A stretch of 5,795 nt of DNA. Origin: Candidatus Latescibacterota bacterium (lineage in GTDB: Bacteria; Blakebacterota; Blakebacteria; Blakebacterales; Blakebacteraceae). The stretch covers positions 1-5,795 of the forward strand of contig JAGLTZ010000221.1 of NCBI GenBank assembly GCA_023135015.1, given 5' to 3'. Below are positions 1 to 5,795 of the stretch, one piece after another. A model generated the notes under the pieces. The model was not told where the DNA came from, did no database searches, and worked only from the letters and a program-made list of their open reading frames with translations. A program made the translations under genes and the position numbers. How positions within the stretch are numbered: position 1 is the first letter of the stretch; every line of letters starts with the position of its first letter.

Positions 1-1
1 A

Positions 2-313
2 AAGCTCGCTGGTGAAGAACGTATTCCCCTTCATATTGGAGTATATGCGGCCGTGGTTGGGTTGGACATGGTGACGGATGCGGAGTTCCGGTTCATGCGG
101 GGGATAGGCGCCGACGTGGTGGGCATGGGTACGGTACCCGAGGTGATTGCGGCAGTTCACCAGGGAATGGAAGTCATGGCGGTCTCAGTCGTCACCTCTC
201 AGTGCATTTCCGATCCCCACGAGCTTGCAGATACGGGTGAAGTCACGGAGGCAGCCGTAGGGGCCATACCATGCCTTGTGCGGCTTATGATGAGGGTGAT
301 CGAAGAGCTGTAA
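2..313 (+). CDS. Purine nucleoside phosphorylase family protein, C-terminal part (5' end outside window)
   Basis: Reading frame 2 is open from the left edge to a TAA at 311-313, giving about 103 C-terminal residues. The family cleaves purine nucleosides with phosphate to free base and (deoxy)ribose-1-phosphate in cytoplasmic salvage. Family evidence: a GVYAAV strand, an AEFRFMRGIGADVVGM segment matching the AExRxLxxLGADAVGM block of trimeric PNPs, and TVPEVIAAVHQGMEVMAVS matching the TVPEVIxAxHxGxxVxxxS block. A GTG at 53 is only an internal Val codon, because homology continues upstream of it. Oddities: the usual GPxYET base-binding loop reads GLDMVT, GMST reads GMGT, and the base-contacting Asn (or Asp) after the Val-Thr pair is Ser. 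Fold assignment is firm; substrate and even activity are uncertain. It lies 40 bp before ileS in the same direction. Confidence 0.85.
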   Translation, partial: KLAGEERIPLHIGVYAAVVGLDMVTDAEFRFMRGIGADVVGMGTVPEVIAAVHQGMEVMAVSVVTSQCISDPHELADTGEVTEAAVGAIPCLVRLMMRVIEEL

Positions 314-353
314 CCGCTTTCAACCTTCTGGAAAACCTGATTGTGAAAAAGTA

Positions 354-3300
354 ATGAGTGCGACCGATACCGGGAATAAGAGCCCATTTCAGCTCGTTGA
401 CGAGGTGAACCACTCCCCAGGCCGCGAAGAGGCAGTCCTGGAGTGGTGGAGGAAGAATGACATTTTCCGGAAGACGGTCGAGATGCGCGAGGGTGCGCCA
501 GACTATGTCTTCTACGAGGGTCCGCCTACCGCGAACGGCCTGCCGGGCGTTCACCACGTCCAGAGCCGCACGTACAAGGATCTGGTCTGCAGGCTCAAAA
601 CCATGGAGGGCTACAGGGTTATCCGTAAGGCGGGCTGGGACACCCACGGACTTCCGGTCGAGATCGAGGTGGAGAAGCAGCTCGGACTGAATCACAAGGC
701 CGAAATTGAAGAGTACGGCATCACCGAATTCAATGAGATATGCAGGACCTCCGTTCGCAAATACGAGGAGGACTGGCGGGATCTGACGGAGCGGATCGCC
801 TTCTGGCTCGACCTGGATGATCCCTACTTCACATTTACAAAAGAGTATATAGAAACGGTCTGGTGGATCCTTTCCCGCTTCTTCAAGGAGGGCCTGATCT
901 ACGAAGGGCGCCGGATCCTTCCGTACTGTCCGCGCTGCGGCACTCCGCTGTCCAGCCACGAGGTCTCGCTGGGATACGAATCCACTGAAGACCCGTCGAT
1001 CTATGTCCGGTTCCCGGTCCTCGATCCCGGTCCGGCGGCGGAGATCCTCGCAGATCTGCCCGAGGGGATGTCCCGCAGCCTGCTCGTCTGGACCACGACA
1101 CCTTGGACAATGATCAGCAACACCTTCACTGTGGTCCACGCCGATCTCACCTATGTCGAAATAGAGGTTGATACCACGAAACCGTTCCTGGCCGAGACGC
1201 TGGACGGGCTTTACGGGGAAAGGTATGCGGCAGAGGTGCGCGGGGCCGCCGATCCGCTGGGCGCCAGGGAGCGGCTGATCCTGGCATTGAACCGGGCCCT
1301 CGATCTGTTCGGCAACCGGGAGAAGCCGGGTTCCTGGAAGGAAGGTGTGGGAGAAGTAGCCCGCTTCATGGGGTCCGACCTGGTGGGTCTGAAATATCAG
1401 CGGCCGTTCACCTTCATGGAGATGGATGAGACGATCACCAGCAGGGTTGTCGCGGATGATTATGTAACCGACGAGGATGGCACCGGGCTTGTGCATTCCT
1501 CCCCCGCATACGGAGAGGATGACTATAACACTGGCCAGCGCGAAGGAATGCCTGTAGTCGAGACGGTCGATAACGAAGGGAAGTTCAAGAAGGAGGTTAC
1601 TTCCTGGGCGGGCGTCTTCGTTAAGGAAGCCGATCCGCAGATCATCAGGGACCTGGCCGAGCGCGGACTTCTTTTCGGCGCCGGGGTGGACACGCACACC
1701 TACCCTTTCTGCTGGCGCTGCGAATCCCCGCTGCTCTACATGGCGCAGCCTTCCTGGTACATACGGACGACGGCGATCAAAGAGCAGCTGCTGTCCGCCA
1801 ACCGCAGCATCGACTGGGTCCCGCCCGAGATAGGCACGGGGAGGATGGGTGAGTGGCTGGAGAACAACCAGGACTGGGCGCTCTCGCGCAACCGCTACTG
1901 GGGTACGCCGCTGCCGATCTGGAGGTGCGACAACCCCGATTGCGGGCATCTGGATTGCATAGGGTCTGTCGAGGAGCTGAAGGAGCATTCCGACCAGGAA
2001 GTGCCGGAGGACTTCGACCCACACAAGCCCTTTGTGGACTCACTCACATGGAGCTGTTCATCGTGCAGCCCGGGCACGATGTGGCGCACTCCTGAGGTAA
2101 TAGATGTGTGGTTCGATTCGGGTGCGATGCCGTTCGCACAGTGGCACTACCCATTCGAGAATCGTGAGATCTTCGAAAGCCAGTTTCCCGCCGATTTCAT
2201 CAGCGAAGGAGTCGATCAGACCAGAGGCTGGTTCTACAGCCTGCTGGTCATCTCGGCCTTCCTCATGGACCGCCCGCCCTACAAGCACTGCCTGGTGACC
2301 GAACTGGTCCTCGACAAGGAGGGCCAGAAGATGTCGAAGAGCAAAGGGAACACGGTCGATCCGTGGGGGGTGATCAACCGGTGGGGTGTGGACCCTTTGC
2401 GCTGGTACCTGGTCACGAACAGCCCTCCGTGGGCTTCGACCAGGTTCGACGAGGATGGGATTGCCGAGGTCAGCCGCAAGTTCTTCGGCACGCTTCATAA
2501 CACGCACTCTTTCTTTGTGCTCTACGCCGATATCGACGGCTTCGACCCCGACGCCGCAGAACGCATTCCGGTGAGTGATCTACCGCTGCTCGACCGCTGG
2601 GTCCTCTCCCGCCTGCACCGGACGACCAGGGCTGTTCGCCGGTACCTGGGCGGTTTCGAGGTCACCCGTGCCGCAAGGGCCCTGCAGTACTTTGTAATCG
2701 AAGATCTCTCCAACTGGTATGTACGACGTTCCCGACGCCGTTTCTGGAAGGGCGAGCCAGGTCCCGACAAGAACGCCGCATACCAGACACTGCACGAGGT
2801 CCTGGTCACTTGCGCGGGTCTGCTGGCACCGTTTGTTCCCTTCACCAGTGAGGAGATATGGCGGAACCTTCAGGCCTGGAGGAAAGACGCCGCCGAGAGC
2901 GTGCATCTGAGTGAATACCCCGCCGGCGAGTCCTCGCTGGTGGACGAGAAGCTTGAGAGAAACATGGATTACGTCCGGCAGGTCGTGGCGCTGGGCCGTG
3001 CCGCCCGCAACCGCGCCGGATTAAAGGTGCGCCAGCCTCTGAGAGTGATGAAAGTCGTCGCTCCTCACGAATGGCAGAAGCAGGCTCTGAAGCGCCTGGA
3101 ATCCATTATTCTGGAGGAGATGAACATTAAGAGTGTGGAGGCTGTGGCCTCAACCTCGGACTTCATGAAGCTGGCTGCACAGCCTGATTTCTCTAACCTG
3201 GGTCCCAGGTTCGGAAAGCAGGCAAACATGGTGGCCGGTGCGATCCGCGCGATAAACCAGGCGCAGCTCGAACTTGTACAGTCGGGGAAGGGGATTCGGC

Positions 3301-3716
3301 TGGAAATTGAAGGTGAATCGTTTGATATAGAGCCCTCGGATGTCATCGTGGAAGAGGCCGAACCGGTGAACCTGGTCGTGGAGCGTGAGGGGGATCTGGT
3401 GGTTGGAGTTGATACAGAACTGGATCAGGACCTCATAGAGGAAGGTCTGGCCCGCGAATTTACAACCCGCATCCAGGGGTTGCGGCGCAATGTGGGCTAC
3501 GCTGTCACCGATCGTATCAGAATTGGATATCAGGCCTCCACGGTCCTGGAATCGGCCGTAGCGGCCCATAAGGATTACGTGGCGGAGGAAGCGCTGGCTG
3601 TCGTTCTGCAGCAGGGGCTGCTGGAGAAATCGGACAGACAGGAAGAATGGAAAGTCGACGGAGAATCTGTTACGATTACTATCGCGAATGCTCGTGGGGA
3701 ACCGAAAGGTGATTAG
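354..3716 (+). CDS. ileS: Isoleucyl-tRNA synthetase, type 2 (IleRS2)
   Basis: This cytoplasmic class I synthetase (1120 aa) activates Ile with ATP, charges tRNA-Ile and edits misactivated Val. Visible in order: N-terminal EGPPTANGLPGVHH (HIGH-equivalent GVHH at residues 65-68); KAGWDTHGLPVEIEVEKQLG; zinc-ribbon-like YCPRCG; CP1 editing domain with the Thr-rich WTTTPWT (246-252) and GTGLVHSSPAYGEDDY ending at 391, holding the editing Asp; FCWRCESPLLY; EVIDVWFDSGAMPFAQWHYP; DQTRGWF (621-627); KMSKS at 659-663; a helical anticodon-binding domain from about 743; and a Cys-free C-terminal domain ending with LAREFTTRIQGLRR and VTDRI. Absence of the C-terminal zinc finger of type 1 enzymes plus the core sequence places it in IleRS2, a class known for mupirocin tolerance. 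ATG 354 is the only sensible start near the homologous N-terminus; no Shine-Dalgarno is visible, only an A-rich GTGAAAAAGTA. The CP1 segment at residues 273-338 looks longer than usual. Not ValRS or LeuRS, judging by the WFDSGAMPF and QTRGWF context. Confidence 0.97.
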   Translation: MSATDTGNKSPFQLVDEVNHSPGREEAVLEWWRKNDIFRKTVEMREGAPDYVFYEGPPTANGLPGVHHVQSRTYKDLVCRLKTMEGYRVIRKAGWDTHGLPVEIEVEKQLGLNHKAEIEEYGITEFNEICRTSVRKYEEDWRDLTERIAFWLDLDDPYFTFTKEYIETVWWILSRFFKEGLIYEGRRILPYCPRCGTPLSSHEVSLGYESTEDPSIYVRFPVLDPGPAAEILADLPEGMSRSLLVWTTTPWTMISNTFTVVHADLTYVEIEVDTTKPFLAETLDGLYGERYAAEVRGAADPLGARERLILALNRALDLFGNREKPGSWKEGVGEVARFMGSDLVGLKYQRPFTFMEMDETITSRVVADDYVTDEDGTGLVHSSPAYGEDDYNTGQREGMPVVETVDNEGKFKKEVTSWAGVFVKEADPQIIRDLAERGLLFGAGVDTHTYPFCWRCESPLLYMAQPSWYIRTTAIKEQLLSANRSIDWVPPEIGTGRMGEWLENNQDWALSRNRYWGTPLPIWRCDNPDCGHLDCIGSVEELKEHSDQEVPEDFDPHKPFVDSLTWSCSSCSPGTMWRTPEVIDVWFDSGAMPFAQWHYPFENREIFESQFPADFISEGVDQTRGWFYSLLVISAFLMDRPPYKHCLVTELVLDKEGQKMSKSKGNTVDPWGVINRWGVDPLRWYLVTNSPPWASTRFDEDGIAEVSRKFFGTLHNTHSFFVLYADIDGFDPDAAERIPVSDLPLLDRWVLSRLHRTTRAVRRYLGGFEVTRAARALQYFVIEDLSNWYVRRSRRRFWKGEPGPDKNAAYQTLHEVLVTCAGLLAPFVPFTSEEIWRNLQAWRKDAAESVHLSEYPAGESSLVDEKLERNMDYVRQVVALGRAARNRAGLKVRQPLRVMKVVAPHEWQKQALKRLESIILEEMNIKSVEAVASTSDFMKLAAQPDFSNLGPRFGKQANMVAGAIRAINQAQLELVQSGKGIRLEIEGESFDIEPSDVIVEEAEPVNLVVEREGDLVVGVDTELDQDLIEEGLAREFTTRIQGLRRNVGYAVTDRIRIGYQASTVLESAVAAHKDYVAEEALAVVLQQGLLEKSDRQEEWKVDGESVTITIANARGEPKGD

Positions 3717-3773
3717 TCTGCTTACCCCGGGGCCTGCAGGTGGATGGATGTGGGTATTCAGGGTGGGGGCCAG

Positions 3774-3779
3774 AAGGAG
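3774..3779 (+). promoter_or_regulatory. Ribosome binding site of the TraR/DksA-family gene
   Basis: AAGGAG is a strong Shine-Dalgarno match in the ileS to TraR/DksA spacer. It is 3 nt from ATG 3783 (too close) and 9 nt from ATG 3789 (near optimal), so it favours 3789 over both 3783 and the upstream ATG 3744. The peptide encoded from 3744 up to this point is Gly-rich and not typical of the family. Confidence 0.7.
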
Positions 3780-3788
3780 TTAATGGAG

Positions 3789-4190
3789 ATGGCAAAGGGC
3801 CTGTCAAAAGCAAAGCTCGGGAAATACAGAAGGCTGCTCGAGAAGAAGCGGAAAGCTCTCCTCAAAGAGCTCGACTACCTTGAGGGCAGCAGCATGAACG
3901 CGACCATCACCGATTCGACCGGTGATATCTCCGCCTATTCCTACCACATGGCCGACCAGGGCACCGACGCCATGGAGCGGGAAAAGGCATTCCTCTTTGC
4001 CTCCCGTGAGGGGCGTTTCCTCTATCACCTGAACCAGGCTCTGGATCGCATCGGGAGCGGCACCTACGGAAGGTGTGAGGAGTGCGGTGAGTTCATCTCC
4101 GAGGAACGCCTCAACGCAGTTCCCCACGCCCGCCTCTGCATAGCCTGCAAGATGAAGGACGACGAGCGCAAGTCGACAAAGACAACCTGA
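3789..4190 (+). CDS. TraR/DksA-family zinc-finger transcriptional regulator
   Basis: A small cytoplasmic protein (133 aa from ATG 3789; 148 aa if ATG 3744 is used). Members bind the RNA polymerase secondary channel, and some act with ppGpp to shift transcription between rRNA/growth and stress promoters. Seen: a basic, helical N-terminus (KYRRLLEKKRKALLKELDYL) forming one arm of the expected coiled coil; a tip segment HMADQGTDAMEREK; a returning helix (EGRFLYHLNQALDRIGSGTYG); and a C4 zinc finger C-x2-C-x17-C-x2-C (CEECG ... LCIACK), then a basic tail. The tip differs from the DxxDxA of E. coli DksA (the two Asp are four apart), so it belongs to a DksA-like subgroup rather than classical DksA. 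The start is chosen from the Shine-Dalgarno at 3774-3779. Its TGA overlaps the lspA ATG by one base, implying coupling. Whether it regulates this operon or acts globally cannot be told. Confidence 0.92.
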   Translation: MAKGLSKAKLGKYRRLLEKKRKALLKELDYLEGSSMNATITDSTGDISAYSYHMADQGTDAMEREKAFLFASREGRFLYHLNQALDRIGSGTYGRCEECGEFISEERLNAVPHARLCIACKMKDDERKSTKTT

Positions 4191-4669
4191 TGTGGGCCTT
4201 CGGCCTGTCGGCTCTGATAGTGGTGCTGGACCAGGCTACCAAAGCGCTTATCGCCGCCACAATGTCTCCAAACCAGAGTATTCCGATCGCGGGATTCCTT
4301 CTGCGTATCACCTATATCCGTAACCCCTCGGCGGCTTTCGGCCTCAGCCTCGGTCCGGCAACCTTCTACATCATCTTCAGCGTGGTCGCCTCCCTGGTGG
4401 TCAGCTACTACATAGTCAAGCTGCCGAAGAGGGATCACTGGCCCCGGATCGCTCTGGCGATGATCCTTGCAGGCGCTGTCGGCAATCTGATCGACCGCCT
4501 ACGATTCGGCGAGGTGGTGGACTTCATACAGGTCGGACTCTCCGAGAGACTGGTCTGGCCTATATTCAACGTCGCCGATATGGGAGTGTCGGTGGGCGTG
4601 GTTCTTCTGATGCTCTTCTTCCTGGTCGTGGGAGAGGGGGATAAAGAGGATGGCCGGCTCGAAGCCTGA
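4190..4669 (+). CDS. lspA: Lipoprotein signal peptidase (signal peptidase II)
   Basis: An inner-membrane aspartyl protease (159 aa, normal for the family) that removes the signal peptide from diacylglyceryl-modified prolipoproteins. Four hydrophobic spans are visible at roughly residues 2-21, 56-77, 84-103 and 131-149. Conserved motifs: LDQATKAL (Asp14) in the first span, NPSAAFG at 45-51, GNLIDRL with catalytic Asp102, GEVVDFI, and FNVADM with catalytic Asp130. Small departures from consensus: Ser47 where Gly is usual in NxGAAF, and Met-Gly after the catalytic Asp130 where Ser-Ala is common; both catalytic Asp remain, so activity is expected. ATG 4190 sits in a TGATG junction with the upstream stop and has no Shine-Dalgarno of its own, so translation probably depends on reinitiation. 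The protein begins directly with the first membrane span. The 3' end overlaps the rluD-like gene by 20 bp. Confidence 0.96.
   Translation: MWAFGLSALIVVLDQATKALIAATMSPNQSIPIAGFLLRITYIRNPSAAFGLSLGPATFYIIFSVVASLVVSYYIVKLPKRDHWPRIALAMILAGAVGNLIDRLRFGEVVDFIQVGLSERLVWPIFNVADMGVSVGVVLLMLFFLVVGEGDKEDGRLEA
4631..4640 (+). promoter_or_regulatory. Probable ribosome binding site of the rluD-like gene, inside lspA
   Basis: A purine-rich GGAGAGGGGG in the 3' end of lspA lies 9 nt before ATG 4650 and can pair with the anti-Shine-Dalgarno. A second AGAGG directly abuts the ATG and is too close to function. This supports 4650 as the start and the 20-bp overlap with lspA. Confidence 0.5.
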
Positions 4670-5795
4670 ACGGCGCGAGCTCACAGTTACCTCCCAGCCT
4701 GGATTGCCCACCACACCCCAGGAGGATGGGGAGCGCCTCGATCACTTCCTCGGACGGCAGTTCGAAGATCTTTCCCGCTCACGCATAGAAGCTCTGATTA
4801 AGGAAGAAGCTGTAACGGTAGACGGGCGAAGGCCGAAAGGAAGCCGGCCGGCCGTGCCCGGGCAGGTGATCGTCCTCGTGGTGCCGCCAGCCCAGGAGCC
4901 TTCTCTCGATCCGGAGAATATCCCTCTCGACATCCGCTATGAGGACAGACATCTGGTAGTTGTCAACAAACCTCCCGGCATGGTGGTTCATCCCGCCCCC
5001 GGCCATCCCTCCGGCACGCTGGTGAACGCCCTTCTCTACCACTGCCGCGATCTGTCCGGTATAGGGGGTGTGCTGCGTCCAGGTATCGTTCACCGCCTGG
5101 ACAAAGACACCTCGGGCCTGCTGGTGGTTGCCAAGAGCCAGGTGGTGCACATTGCGCTGGCGGCCGCGATGAAGGAGCGGAAGATCCATCGACTCTACAA
5201 TGCGGTCGTCTGGGGGCACCCGGAACCGGAGGAGGGCACCATCGAGACCTGGATAGGGCGCAACCGCACCGACCGGAAGCGTATGGCGGCCTTCGAGCCG
5301 CACAAAACCGCTCTTGAAAAACGATGGGGAAGACCTGGGGAGGAGGAAAGGATGCTGAAGGGAAGCAGGACAGTTCGAGCCGCTCCTCAGGACGGAACCC
5401 CGTGGATTCCTCGGGGAGCTCGACCAGCAGTCACAAGGTACCGAACTATCACGCGGTATGATGTGGTCTCTTCAGTGGAGTGTGTCCTCGAGACCGGCCG
5501 GACCCACCAGATCAGGGTGCATTTCTCCCACTCTGGTCACCCCGTTGTAGGAGACCCGATGTATGGAGGCCGTAAAAAGGCGGTGCGCGGATTTATGCCG
5601 GAAAAGCGCACCAGGGCCGAATCTCTTCTCGATGTGATGCCGCGGCAGGCACTTCACTCATTACGTCTTCAATTCGAGCATCCGGTGAGCGGCGAGGAGA
5701 TATCTATAGAGGCTGAACTTCCACCCGATATGCAGCATCTAATGCAGCAACTGGCTGCGATTGGTTTCCATCCGGAAACTCTTGATGGGTACTAG
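4650..5795 (+). CDS. rluD: RluA/RluD-family 23S rRNA pseudouridine synthase
   Basis: The protein (381 aa, complete; TAG is the last codon of the window) isomerises uridine to pseudouridine in RNA. RluD proper acts on helix 69 of 23S rRNA during 50S assembly. Domains: a short N-terminal extension; an S4 RNA-binding domain at about 28-80 (GERLDHFLGRQF, SRSRIEALI, VTVDGR); then the synthase domain with YEDRHLVVVNKPPGMVVHP, the catalytic loop GIVHRLDKDTSGLLVVAK with Asp151, KIHRLYNAVVWG, and the C-terminal signature ETGRTHQIRVHFSHSGHPVV followed by GDPMYGG and RQALHSLRLQFEHP. It is longer than typical RluD (about 325 aa) mainly because of an extra segment at residues 214-256, between RKRMA and RPAVTRY. 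The S4 domain and motifs favour RluD-type over RluA/RluC, but the exact target uridines are not provable from sequence. It overlaps lspA by 20 bp, so coupled translation is likely. Confidence 0.93.
   Translation: MAGSKPERRELTVTSQPGLPTTPQEDGERLDHFLGRQFEDLSRSRIEALIKEEAVTVDGRRPKGSRPAVPGQVIVLVVPPAQEPSLDPENIPLDIRYEDRHLVVVNKPPGMVVHPAPGHPSGTLVNALLYHCRDLSGIGGVLRPGIVHRLDKDTSGLLVVAKSQVVHIALAAAMKERKIHRLYNAVVWGHPEPEEGTIETWIGRNRTDRKRMAAFEPHKTALEKRWGRPGEEERMLKGSRTVRAAPQDGTPWIPRGARPAVTRYRTITRYDVVSSVECVLETGRTHQIRVHFSHSGHPVVGDPMYGGRKKAVRGFMPEKRTRAESLLDVMPRQALHSLRLQFEHPVSGEEISIEAELPPDMQHLMQQLAAIGFHPETLDGY

Noticed and set aside
53..313. Short complete gene starting at GTG 53
   Set aside because: Homology to PNP (GVYAAV and earlier residues) extends upstream of this codon to the window edge, so it is the tail of a longer gene.
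314..353. T-box leader or promoter before ileS
   Set aside because: The gap is only 40 bp, too short for a T-box, and no -35/-10 pair or hairpin was seen.
285..2024. 579-codon open frame on the - strand opposite ileS
   Set aside because: It lies wholly antisense to the conserved IleRS catalytic and editing domains, shows no recognisable motif and is Pro/Arg/Leu-rich, as expected of a shadow frame in GC-rich coding DNA.
2058..2507. 149-codon - strand frame inside ileS
   Set aside because: Antisense to the KMSKS region of ileS, with no family motif or plausible ribosome binding site; a shadow.
3717..3788. Terminator between ileS and the TraR/DksA gene
   Set aside because: No stable stem followed by a T-run; the palindromes at 3725-3740 lack a loop and a U-tract.
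3744..3788. N-terminal extension of the TraR/DksA protein from ATG 3744
   Set aside because: The added residues are Gly-rich and unlike the family, there is no well-spaced Shine-Dalgarno before 3744, and AAGGAG at 3774 is well placed for ATG 3789.
4779..5303. 174-codon - strand frame inside the rluD-like gene
   Set aside because: Complementary to the S4 and catalytic domains of a clear RluD-like protein; no independent coding evidence.

Overview
The window is a compact, GC-rich stretch of bacterial chromosome with every gene on the + strand and almost no spacer DNA. It reads as a housekeeping operon: the 3' end of a purine nucleoside phosphorylase-family gene, isoleucyl-tRNA synthetase (ileS), a TraR/DksA-family zinc-finger regulator, lipoprotein signal peptidase (lspA), and an RluD-like 23S rRNA pseudouridine synthase that ends on the last base of the window.

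Layout: 2-313 is the PNP-family tail. A 40-bp gap without a visible promoter or Shine-Dalgarno follows, then ileS at 354-3716. A 72-bp spacer carries a clear ribosome binding site for the TraR/DksA gene, whose best start is 3789. Its stop shares one base with the lspA start (TGATG at 4188-4192), and lspA overlaps the rluD-like gene by 20 bp. The short gaps and overlaps suggest co-transcription and, for the last three genes, translational coupling. The adjacency of ileS and lspA is classical in bacteria. No transfer signs, mobile elements, CRISPR, RNA genes or convincing terminators were seen.

Organism: the IleRS is of the eukaryote-like type 2 class (no C-terminal zinc finger, IleRS2-style catalytic core), and the TraR/DksA protein has an HMADQGTD segment that I associate from memory with the FCB group (Bacteroidota/Fibrobacterota/Gemmatimonadota and related candidate phyla). 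A GC-rich FCB-type or neighbouring candidate lineage is the best guess; this is inference, not proof.

How the genes work together: IleRS charges tRNA-Ile, the RluD-like enzyme modifies 23S rRNA, the TraR/DksA protein probably tunes RNA polymerase, LspA matures lipoproteins and the PNP-family enzyme would salvage nucleosides. It is a growth and translation cluster, not a new system. The points worth a second look lie inside the proteins: a GVHH version of the HIGH motif in IleRS2, loss of several canonical active-site residues in the PNP tail, and an insert of about 40 residues in the RluD-like enzyme.
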